From Verrucomicrobia bacterium UBA1200 (GTDB taxonomy: Bacteria > Verrucomicrobiota > Kiritimatiellia > RFP12 > UBA1067), in the NCBI GenBank assembly GCA_002309765.1, contig DBXY01000054.1:11451-28086 (forward strand): a DNA stretch of 16,636 bases, in the 5' to 3' direction. How positions within the stretch are numbered: the first letter of the stretch is position 1; each line of letters begins with the position of its first letter. A program made the position numbers and the translations under genes. The notes beneath the pieces were generated by a model. It did not search any database. It had not been told where the DNA came from and saw only the letters and a list, made by a program, of their open reading frames with translations. This document shows positions 1 through 7,350 of this stretch, piece after piece.

Positions 1-1
1 G

Positions 2-694
2 GAGGAGTTCTTCCATACCTTCAACGAGTTGTCGGCGGCGCGTAAGCAGATCATCATGACCAGCGACCTGCCGCCCAAAGAGCTGAAGGGGTTGGAACCC
101 CGGTTGGTGTCGCGTTTCGAGTGCGGGTTGGTTACCCAGATCGAGTGTCCGGACTTTGAGACCCGCTTGGCGATTTTGCGTTACAAGCAGTCCTCCTGCC
201 AGTTCAAGGTGGACGACGAACTGCTTACATTCATCGCGGACAACATCACTTCAAACGTTCGCAGTTTGGAAGGCGCTTTGAACCGGGTGGTGACATTCAT
301 GTCGTTATCTCCCGGCACGGTGTTGACCGTTGACAGTCTGCGCTCGCTGCTGAAGGACCAGATTGACCAAGAGCGTTCCAACAATCTGACCTGCAAGGAA
401 ATTCTGGAAAAAGTTTCCGTGTTTTACAAGATCTCCTACGAAGACATCATCGGCCCCGAGCGGCCGAAAAACATTGCGCAGGCCCGTCAGGTGGCGATGT
501 TCCTTTGCCGCAAATTGACTTCGAATTCGTTGCCGCAAATCGGCAAGGCTTTCAGCCGAACCCACGCCACCGTTGTGCACGCCCTTACCACGGTGCAAAA
601 CCGTTTGCAGACGGAACAGGATTTCCGCAACGAAATGCAGTCGGTGATGCGCCAGTTCGGTTGCGATACCGACGTTATGTCCCTGTTGCGGTAG
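2..694 (+). CDS. dnaA: Chromosomal replication initiator DnaA, C-terminal part (5' truncated by window edge)
   Basis: The frame is open from the first bases, so the 230 residues seen are the C-terminal half of DnaA, the AAA+ ATPase that binds DnaA boxes and melts the origin. Visible from the first residue: the sensor 1 stretch IIMTSD (about 17-22); box VII RLVSRF with R34 and R38, matching the arginine-finger region; sensor 2 SNVRSLEGALNRV (about 84-96, R87); and domain IV with ARQVAMFLCRKLT and SLPQIGKAF. The loop that is normally GGRDHTTV is here SRTHATV, one residue shorter and lacking the Asp, while the His and one Thr remain. Domains I and II and the Walker motifs lie upstream of the window. 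Family certain. The usual partners dnaN and recF do not follow. A TTG at 29 lies inside the gene and is not its start. Confidence 0.96.
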   Translation, partial: EEFFHTFNELSAARKQIIMTSDLPPKELKGLEPRLVSRFECGLVTQIECPDFETRLAILRYKQSSCQFKVDDELLTFIADNITSNVRSLEGALNRVVTFMSLSPGTVLTVDSLRSLLKDQIDQERSNNLTCKEILEKVSVFYKISYEDIIGPERPKNIAQARQVAMFLCRKLTSNSLPQIGKAFSRTHATVVHALTTVQNRLQTEQDFRNEMQSVMRQFGCDTDVMSLLR

Positions 695-787
695 CCTAGC
701 GCGCCGCACCTCTTTCCGTTAGCATAATAATAATCTCGCCCTGTATGCAATGGGGACAAAAGTTTTATCGAACCATTCATATTTGCG

Positions 788-816
788 TTGTTTTGGTTTC
801 AGAAAAATGATAGAAT
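788..816 (+). promoter_or_regulatory. Putative sigma70-type promoter upstream of the CotH gene
   Basis: A TAGAAT -10-like hexamer lies at 811-816, and TTGTTT lies 17 bp upstream at 788-793. The stretch is AT-rich against a GC-rich background and sits between the dnaA stop and the CotH ribosome binding site. The -10 matches the consensus at 5 of 6 positions, the -35 only at its first three. Transcription would begin near 823 and give a leader of about 40 nt. It could drive the whole run from CotH to the multiheme gene. The rest of the gap (695-861) shows no convincing terminator or DnaA-box cluster. Confidence 0.45.
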
Positions 817-850
817 ATCGTCTATTGATTGGGTTTCTGTTCCTTTTCGC

Positions 851-855
851 AGGAG
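851..855 (+). promoter_or_regulatory. Ribosome binding site deciding the CotH start
   Basis: AGGAG lies 6 nt before the ATG at 862. This favours ATG 862 over the in-frame TTG at 829, which has no Shine-Dalgarno and would put eleven non-signal residues ahead of a good signal peptide. Confidence 0.75.
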
Positions 856-861
856 ACGGGC

Positions 862-3800
862 ATGGGCAGACGATTTCTGACTTTGATAATTTTGTTTTTG
901 GCGGCGGCGGTGTCGGCTGATTGGTCTTTGACCAAATTGAACGACTTGGGCGTGACCGGTTCCGATGGCAAGCTTGTGGTTTTGGGAACCGAGGGGTCGT
1001 GGAATGACCGGGGCAACACCAAGGAACACGTGTTCGACGGGGACACTTCGACCTTTTTTGATCCGCCTACGGCGGCTAACAACTTGGGCGGATGTTGGGC
1101 GGGCATTCAGATTTCCAAACCGTCTTGGTTGACCAAAATCCGCTATTGCGGCCGCTCCGGTAACGCGGACCGCATCAACGGCTGTTATATTCAGGGCGCC
1201 AATTCCGCGGACTTTTCCGATGCTGTAACCTTGCACGTTATCGCGGTGCCGTCCGGTTGGAACGCCACGACGATAGTGGAGGCCCCGGTGTCGGCGGAAA
1301 CCCCGCAGCAGTTCACCTACTTCCGAATCATCAGCCCCAGCGTCGGGTCGGGCGTAAGCAGTTGCTGCGGTAACTGCAGCTTCTTGGAGTTTTACGGCTA
1401 CGTTTCGGATGAGGGGTTTGAGCCGCCGCTGGAGCCGGTTATCGAAAACGCCTGGTTTATCAACGGCAAGGCCGGCCTGCAGTGGTCAATCGATCCGCTG
1501 GTGCCGCAGATTTACGAAATCCGACGCAGGTTGTCCGGCGATGACAATTATGAAACCGTTGACACCATCGTCCCGACGCAAGGCGGTGGAAAAACGGTGT
1601 GGTACGATTACGCGATGACGGATTCCGCGGAATACAAGGTGCGCGGGAAAAACCCGGCCGGTTCTGACGCTTCAAAAAAAGCGGAACTGATTTTCCGCAA
1701 GGAAGCGGTCGGCAGCATTATTGCCAGTTTCTCCGGCTCCACCATCACCAACGCTTTTGACGGCGACATTCTCAATTACTGCCAAGCCTCCAACAAAAAC
1801 AAATCGTGGGTGGGGTTGCGGCTGGAACGCGGTCAGGCAATCACCGGCGTGCGTTACGCTCCGCGTTCGAACCGTCCTTACCGGATGCTGGGCGGAATGG
1901 TTCAGGCGGCGAATTCTTCCGATTTCTCGGATGCCGTTACTTTGTACACCATCACGGAAACCCCGCCGACGAACGCCGTAACCGAGGTGACTTTCGAAAC
2001 CCCGGCTTTTGACTACCAGTACATCCGTTACTATTCGCCCACCGGCTACTGCTCCTTGGCGGAACTTTCCTTCACGCTTCCCGAAGGTTACTTGGAGGGC
2101 GGTGAGCAGCCGGTGTTTTCCACCCCGCCCGGTTTTTACAGCGGTCCGGTGGAGGTGGACATCTCTTTCGGCGGCGATGCCGACATCTACTACACCACCG
2201 ACGGTTCCACCCCGGTGCCATACGAGACCGACCGTTGTTTCAAGTATACCGCGCCGTTTACCCTCAGCGACTGTTGCAGCAAAACCAACCGGCTCTGCCT
2301 GATCCGTACGAACCCGCCGGAATTAGCCAGTTCCGGCTACAAAGGTTTCGCCTGGGTGGAACCTACCGTAGACCAGCCGAATGTCAACGTCATCCGCGCG
2401 CGGGCGTTCAAGAACGGCATAGCGTCGGAATTCGAGGCGATCGGCACTTGGTTGATCGGCAACATCCCCAACCAGCACACACTGCGGGTGGTGTCGCTCC
2501 AGACGGACGAGGAAAACTTTTTCGCCGACGATATCGGATTGATGGTGCCGGGAGATGTTTACAAGGCCAACGGGTTCGGTTCCCATGCGGTTGGCAAGCC
2601 GAACGCCAACTATTTCCAACACGGCATGGAGTGGGAACGCCCGGTGTGTTTCCAGTTGTTTGAGGCCGGAACCCGGGAGGAGGCGTTCGCCCAACAGCTC
2701 GGGGTGCGCAACCACGGTGGCTATTCCCGCTCGGTAGCGCAAAAAACGCTGCGTTTCTACGCCCGCAAAGAGTACGGCAAAAAGAAGGTCAATTATCCGT
2801 TGTTTGGCGACCGCGGGACCCCGGCCTACAAGCGGTTCCTGCTTCGGAACAGCGGCAACGACTGGCAGTACACCCTGATGCGCGATGCGGTGGGGCAGAA
2901 TATTTTCCGCCCGTTCCTGAAGACCGCCTATCAGGATTACGAGCCGACGGTGGTGTATGTGAACGGCGAATATTGGGGCATCGAGAATTTCCGCGACCAT
3001 TTCACCAAACATTACATGGAGATGAATTACGGCGCCGACCCCGACAATCTGGACTTCCTCAAACTGGGCCGCAGCGATGGAACCGATGTGGTGGAGGGTG
3101 ATGTCGTCGAGTGGGAGGCGCTGCGGAAATACGCCAAGAGCCACGACCTGTCCGTGAAGGAGTATTACGACTACATGTGCCGCCGGATTGACGTCGAAAA
3201 CATGATTGACTACTTTATTTGCGAGATGTATACCGGGAACTCCGACTGGGTGGACAACAACCAGGGCATCTGGCGCGAGCGGGTCAGTTACGACGGCGAA
3301 GAGTTGCCAGCCCCGCACGACGGCCGGTGGCGTTGGATGGTTTACGACACCGACGGCGGACTCAGCAACGTCAACAAAGACATGTACAACGGCGCGGCTT
3401 TGAATGACCCGCTGTTTGCCGCGATGATTAAAAATCCCGACTATCGCAACCGCTTCGTGACCCGTTGCTGCGACTTGTTCAATTCCGCGGTCGCTCCGGA
3501 ACGGGCGTGCGCGTATTTTGACGCGGCGGTGGAGAATATCCGTTCGGAAATGCCCCGGCACATTGCCCGTTGGGGTATGCCGGCCGGATCGATGAGCAAA
3601 TGGGATTCCAACCTCGCCTCCATACGGAGTTTCCTGCAGAACCGTCCCGCCGCGTTTCGTTCGCTGATGGCGTCATGGTTCAGCTTGGGTGAATTGCGGA
3701 CGGTTTCGCTCGCGGTGCGCGGCAACGGGAAGGTCGCCTTCAACACCTTACGCACCGGCGACGCCGACGACGAGATCGCGACACCGTGGTCGGGCATCTA

Positions 3801-6075
3801 TTACAACGGGCAGACTGTTACCCTTAACGCCCAGCCGGCGGTAAGCAGCGAGTTCCTGTGCTGGGAAATCAACGGCGAGGTTTTTGAGACTCCGTCGCTT
3901 GAGGTGGAGCTTTCCGCCGACACCTCGATTACCGCTGTGTTCGCCGACTTGCCTGACGTGGAATACGAAGCACCGATGGTGGTGATCAACGATATCATGG
4001 CCGAGGCCGACACCGAGGATTGGTTCGAGCTGTTCAACGCCGGTATTTGCACGGTCGATTTGACCGGTTATTTGCTGTACGACGACTCTCCCGCCCACGC
4101 CTACGAGATCCCGTCCGGCGTGACCTTGAAATCCGGCGAATTCCTGCTGGTTAAGGCGGGGCAGGCGTATTGCGGTTTGCAGGAGGACGGTTCCCTGTGG
4201 GTGGATTTCGGCCTTGGTAAAAAAGGTGACGCGGTGACGCTGGTGGCGCCGGACAGGACCACGGTGGTGGATGTTTGCGTGTTCGGTGCCCAAACCAAGA
4301 ATGTGAGTTGGGGACGCTGGGAGAACGGCCCGGACCACGAGTGGGCCGCGCAGCCGGTCACCACTTGCGGGGTGCCCAACCGCAGTCCCGCCGCCACCGG
4401 GCTGTGGCTGCCCAACGGAATCGGAGTCAACGTCGATCCGGGCGAAACGCTGGAGTACGATTTCGGCCTGGTCGCCGAAGCCGCGGATGCCGGCATTTAC
4501 ACTTTGATCGGCAATGCCGACACCACGGCAACCGTATCCGCCGACGGTCGGTTTTCTTGGACGATACCGGCGGACGTGGCGCGGCAAATCTACACCTTCC
4601 GGGTGCTTTGGAACGGCACCGATTTGGACGGCCAGCCGGCGTTTGACGAGTCCACGCTGGTGGTGGGCATCGGCGGGCGAAACGTTTACGAAATTACCGT
4701 GGACGTTAATTATCCGGATATCGGAACGGCGACCGGCGGTGGTCAGTACGAGGAAGGCACCGTGGTTACGCTTACCGCCACCGCCCCAACCGAGGGTTGG
4801 AAGTTCGTTGGATGGTCGGACGGTTTCGTCGGAATGACGCGCCATGTCACCGTAAAGCGAAACGCCAGTTACACTGCGCTGTACTCCTACGACTTGGACC
4901 CGATAAGCCCGGTGGGGGCAACCTTCTTGAACGGGCATCCGCTGGTTTATTGGCCAGAGAAAACCGCTGCCGTTCCGGTGTCTTACGTGGTGTACCGCAG
5001 TGATGCCGTTGACGGTAATTACGAGGCTATTGCCACGGTGAACGGCAACGTTTATGTGGATTCGGCGGTCAATTCCGAAGGCAAGTTTTATCGTGTCGCC
5101 GCTCAGTGGCAGGATACGATCGGCGAGCTTTCGGCAGCTTGTCCCGCATATTCCAGCGGTAAAACACGGATGATGAAAGGTCCGGTGATCGGCACCGCCG
5201 GTTCTTGGAACAATAACGGCGACGACCGTTACAAAGTCTTTGACGGCGATACCACCACCTTTTTCGACTCTCCGGATTCGATTGGATGGGCGGGTCTGGA
5301 TCTCGGTGACAATCATAACCGCACCTTCACCTCGTTGCGGTATTATGCGCGTTCCAATTGGGCGAGCCGCATGACCGACGGCGTGTTCCAGTTTTCCGAC
5401 ATCACGGACGGGGTTAACACCTTTGAAAATCCGGTGACCGTGTTCACCGTGTCCAGCGCTTCGGCAAGCAGATGGACCTCCGCCACGCTCAACCTAACCC
5501 TTTCCCAACGCTATTTCCGCTACTTGGGCCCATCCGGCGGACATTGCAACGTCGCGGAGATCGAGCTGTACGGTTACGATCAGTTGCCGGATAAGCCGAC
5601 TGGATTCGCCGGATGCGCGGGGATTCGTTCGGTGTCGCTCAGCTGGACGCTGTCCGGCGATGCGTTGGGCAGCGTGGTGCTTACCAACGGCGTGCCTGCC
5701 GTGTTTGTCTCCGGCACCAGCGCGGTGGTTGGCGGCTTGGGCGACAGTCAAAGCGTCGAATGCCGGGTGATATCGCTTTACTACAACGGTTGCAATACGG
5801 ATGCTCCGACGTTGGCGCTGACAACTTTACCGCCGCCGGAACTGCCGCCGTTTGTCGGTAATCTGCCTTTTGATTCCGGCGCGTTGACGGTGTTTCTGCC
5901 GGGGGTTTTGGACGAACGGTTGGAACTGGTGGGCTCCGAAGATCTGACCTTGCCGCGGGACCAATGGCAACCCGTGGAAGCGGAATTTGAGGCCTTGCCG
6001 GACGGACGGGTCAAGGTGGTTATTCAAAGTGACCGTCCCAAGATGTTCTTTACAATTCGCATGCGGGTACAGTGA
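862..6075 (+). CDS. Secreted CotH-kinase protein with three discoidin-like, Fn3, chitobiase-C, lamin-tail and InlB-type repeats
   Basis: A 1737-residue exported protein with a signal peptide (1 to about 19, ending AVSA). Modules in order: discoidin-like 1 (34-183), Fn3-like (190-267), discoidin-like 2 (274-404), chitobiase/hexosaminidase C-terminal-like (416-530), CotH domain (541-943), InlB-type beta repeat (947-1030), lamin-tail domain (1035-1173), a beta-sandwich (1181-1272), second InlB-type repeat (1275-1343), Fn3-like (1345-1420), discoidin-like 3 (1442-1573) and a beta-rich tail. CotH hallmarks are YVNGEYWGIENFRD (699-712), NSDWVDNNQ (793-801) and RWRWMVYDTDGG (822-833), with acidic residues D829 and D831. 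CotH of Bacillus is a protein kinase of the spore coat. This organism need not sporulate, and extracellular CotH proteins are common in PVC bacteria. The binding modules suggest attachment to polysaccharide or surface protein. The tail ends FFTIRMRVQ with no LPXTG or PEP-CTERM-like signal. The CotH call is firm; activity and substrate are unknown. Confidence 0.88.
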   Translation: MGRRFLTLIILFLAAAVSADWSLTKLNDLGVTGSDGKLVVLGTEGSWNDRGNTKEHVFDGDTSTFFDPPTAANNLGGCWAGIQISKPSWLTKIRYCGRSGNADRINGCYIQGANSADFSDAVTLHVIAVPSGWNATTIVEAPVSAETPQQFTYFRIISPSVGSGVSSCCGNCSFLEFYGYVSDEGFEPPLEPVIENAWFINGKAGLQWSIDPLVPQIYEIRRRLSGDDNYETVDTIVPTQGGGKTVWYDYAMTDSAEYKVRGKNPAGSDASKKAELIFRKEAVGSIIASFSGSTITNAFDGDILNYCQASNKNKSWVGLRLERGQAITGVRYAPRSNRPYRMLGGMVQAANSSDFSDAVTLYTITETPPTNAVTEVTFETPAFDYQYIRYYSPTGYCSLAELSFTLPEGYLEGGEQPVFSTPPGFYSGPVEVDISFGGDADIYYTTDGSTPVPYETDRCFKYTAPFTLSDCCSKTNRLCLIRTNPPELASSGYKGFAWVEPTVDQPNVNVIRARAFKNGIASEFEAIGTWLIGNIPNQHTLRVVSLQTDEENFFADDIGLMVPGDVYKANGFGSHAVGKPNANYFQHGMEWERPVCFQLFEAGTREEAFAQQLGVRNHGGYSRSVAQKTLRFYARKEYGKKKVNYPLFGDRGTPAYKRFLLRNSGNDWQYTLMRDAVGQNIFRPFLKTAYQDYEPTVVYVNGEYWGIENFRDHFTKHYMEMNYGADPDNLDFLKLGRSDGTDVVEGDVVEWEALRKYAKSHDLSVKEYYDYMCRRIDVENMIDYFICEMYTGNSDWVDNNQGIWRERVSYDGEELPAPHDGRWRWMVYDTDGGLSNVNKDMYNGAALNDPLFAAMIKNPDYRNRFVTRCCDLFNSAVAPERACAYFDAAVENIRSEMPRHIARWGMPAGSMSKWDSNLASIRSFLQNRPAAFRSLMASWFSLGELRTVSLAVRGNGKVAFNTLRTGDADDEIATPWSGIYYNGQTVTLNAQPAVSSEFLCWEINGEVFETPSLEVELSADTSITAVFADLPDVEYEAPMVVINDIMAEADTEDWFELFNAGICTVDLTGYLLYDDSPAHAYEIPSGVTLKSGEFLLVKAGQAYCGLQEDGSLWVDFGLGKKGDAVTLVAPDRTTVVDVCVFGAQTKNVSWGRWENGPDHEWAAQPVTTCGVPNRSPAATGLWLPNGIGVNVDPGETLEYDFGLVAEAADAGIYTLIGNADTTATVSADGRFSWTIPADVARQIYTFRVLWNGTDLDGQPAFDESTLVVGIGGRNVYEITVDVNYPDIGTATGGGQYEEGTVVTLTATAPTEGWKFVGWSDGFVGMTRHVTVKRNASYTALYSYDLDPISPVGATFLNGHPLVYWPEKTAAVPVSYVVYRSDAVDGNYEAIATVNGNVYVDSAVNSEGKFYRVAAQWQDTIGELSAACPAYSSGKTRMMKGPVIGTAGSWNNNGDDRYKVFDGDTTTFFDSPDSIGWAGLDLGDNHNRTFTSLRYYARSNWASRMTDGVFQFSDITDGVNTFENPVTVFTVSSASASRWTSATLNLTLSQRYFRYLGPSGGHCNVAEIELYGYDQLPDKPTGFAGCAGIRSVSLSWTLSGDALGSVVLTNGVPAVFVSGTSAVVGGLGDSQSVECRVISLYYNGCNTDAPTLALTTLPPPELPPFVGNLPFDSGALTVFLPGVLDERLELVGSEDLTLPRDQWQPVEAEFEALPDGRVKVVIQSDRPKMFFTIRMRVQ

Positions 6076-6090
6076 TCGGGGTAACTGACA

Positions 6091-6759
6091 ATGCTGGATA
6101 TGCTGGTTTCGCACTTGGAGCAGGCGGTGGCGTTGGCACCGACTTGGGGGTTTGCGCTGATCTTCTTTTTCATGGCGGTGGAGAGCTCCTTCATCCCGTT
6201 CCCCAGTGAGATCGTAATGATCCCGGCGGGGTTTCTCGCCTACCGCCACGCGCTGACCACCGGCAATCCCTTGACGGATCTGGCGTTGGCCTGGGGTTGC
6301 GGTTTGGCTGGTTCGCTTGCCGGGGCGTATGTCAACTACGGGCTTTCGCTTTGGCTGGGCGAGCCGTTCCTGCGGAAATTCGGCAAATACTTCTTCGTTA
6401 AGCCGGAGGCGCTGGACCGTGCCGAGGAGGTGTTCAACCGTTACGGGGACATGACCACCTTCATCTGTCGGCTGATACCGGTAATCCGCCAGTTGATCTC
6501 CATCCCCGCGGGGCTGTCCCGGATGCCGTTGGGACGGTTCACGTTTTTCACCGCGCTGGGCGCCGGCATCTGGACCGCGATATTGGCGGGCATCGGTTGG
6601 ACCTTGGGCCATACCGCCGGCGACTTGCCGTACCGTGATTTGGTGTTCAAGGGCAAAGAGATGGCTAACGCCAACCTGCCGGGTTTGATCTTGGCCGGGG
6701 TGGTGGCGGTTGCCGCCTACGCGCTGATCCACAAGTTGGTGATGCGGCGCAGTAATTGA
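6091..6759 (+). CDS. DedA/SNARE-associated family membrane protein
   Basis: A 222-residue inner-membrane protein of normal length for DedA (PF09335). Members act in lipid-carrier (undecaprenyl phosphate or phospholipid) translocation and in envelope and proton homeostasis. Signs: a first hydrophobic segment followed by ESSFIPFPSE (31-40) with the acidic residue typical of the re-entrant loop; the family signature at 124-150 with R127, P130 and R133, followed by the AG and M of the second re-entrant hairpin; and a C-terminal membrane helix ending in the basic MRRSN. The start ATG lies 15 bp after the CotH stop with only a weak GGGG (6078-6081) ahead of it, so translation may depend partly on the upstream gene. 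An alternative ATG at 6100 would remove three residues. The exact subfamily (YqjA, YohD or other) cannot be decided. Envelope maintenance beside secreted proteins is a reasonable context. Confidence 0.9.
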   Translation: MLDMLVSHLEQAVALAPTWGFALIFFFMAVESSFIPFPSEIVMIPAGFLAYRHALTTGNPLTDLALAWGCGLAGSLAGAYVNYGLSLWLGEPFLRKFGKYFFVKPEALDRAEEVFNRYGDMTTFICRLIPVIRQLISIPAGLSRMPLGRFTFFTALGAGIWTAILAGIGWTLGHTAGDLPYRDLVFKGKEMANANLPGLILAGVVAVAAYALIHKLVMRRSN

Positions 6760-6789
6760 ACCGGCTCAGTGTAACGGCGTTTGGCGGGT

Positions 6790-7350
6790 ATGGACTACAA
6801 AAGCGCAGATGATATCCAGTTGATGCTGACCGTTCGGGACGCGGATGACCATCAGGCGTTTGCGGAGTTGGTCAACCGCTACCAAAATATACTTTTGAAC
6901 TATTTCATCCGTTCAGCCGTTGAATATGACATGGAGGATTTGGCGCAGCAGACCTTTCTGCGGTTGTACCGTTATCGGCAGAATTATCGTCCCAGCGCCA
7001 AGTTCACCACGTTTTTGTTCCTGATGGCCCGCCAGGTTTGGATCGACGAGTTGCGCAAGCGCCAGCGGCGGCAGAAACTGGTTGAGGAACTGGAGCAGCA
7101 GACGGAACCGTTTGCCGCGGCTCCGGCGCCGGAAGACGGGGCGGACGCCAGGCATGACGTTAACCAGGCGCTGCGGTCGCTGCCCGACAAGTTGCGGCAG
7201 GTGGTGGTGTTGGGGGTTTACCAGGAGTTGCCCTACGCGGAGGTTTCCGAGATATTGGGAATCCCGGTGGGTACGGTTAAGTCGCGGATGTTCAACGCAT
7301 TGGCGAAACTGAAGGATTTTTTGTTGAAAGACCAAGGGGGAAAATCATGA
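6790..7350 (+). CDS. ECF-type RNA polymerase sigma factor
   Basis: A 186-residue protein with the two-domain layout of sigma70 family group 4. Region 2 spans about 22-92, with the core-binding and -10-recognition stretch DMEDLAQQTFLRLYRYRQNY (47-66) and the W-I-D-E-L-R-K segment (84-90). A charged linker rich in Glu, Ala and Pro follows (93-122). Region 4 spans about 125-178: LPDKLRQVVVLGVYQELPYA, then the helix-turn-helix EVSEILGIPVGTVKSRMFNA. The stop overlaps the next gene's start by ATGA, the usual arrangement of an ECF factor with its membrane anti-sigma. Start choice is uncertain. ATG 6790 is used here; TTG at 6781 is in frame but has no ribosome binding site, and GGCGGG at 6783-6788 is too close to ATG 6790. 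Its regulon cannot be read from the window, and no repeated candidate promoter motif was seen. Confidence 0.93.
   Translation: MDYKSADDIQLMLTVRDADDHQAFAELVNRYQNILLNYFIRSAVEYDMEDLAQQTFLRLYRYRQNYRPSAKFTTFLFLMARQVWIDELRKRQRRQKLVEELEQQTEPFAAAPAPEDGADARHDVNQALRSLPDKLRQVVVLGVYQELPYAEVSEILGIPVGTVKSRMFNALAKLKDFLLKDQGGKS
7336..7350 (+). promoter_or_regulatory. Ribosome binding site and ATGA stop-start overlap coupling sigma factor to anti-sigma candidate
   Basis: A GGGGG tract at 7336-7340 precedes the ATG at 7347 by 6 nt. The ATG overlaps the sigma factor's TGA (7348-7350), so the two proteins are expected to be made in fixed proportion by translational coupling. Confidence 0.7.

Noticed and set aside
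695..861. Origin of replication next to dnaA
   Set aside because: No TTATNCACA-like boxes or AT-rich unwinding repeats were found; the AT-rich part is better explained by a promoter.
2323..3561. Long open frames on the minus strand inside the CotH gene (also 3748-5316) and inside the cytochrome gene (9249-10511)
   Set aside because: They are GC-rich antisense shadows. Their translations have no recognisable domains, while the opposite strand encodes clear protein families.
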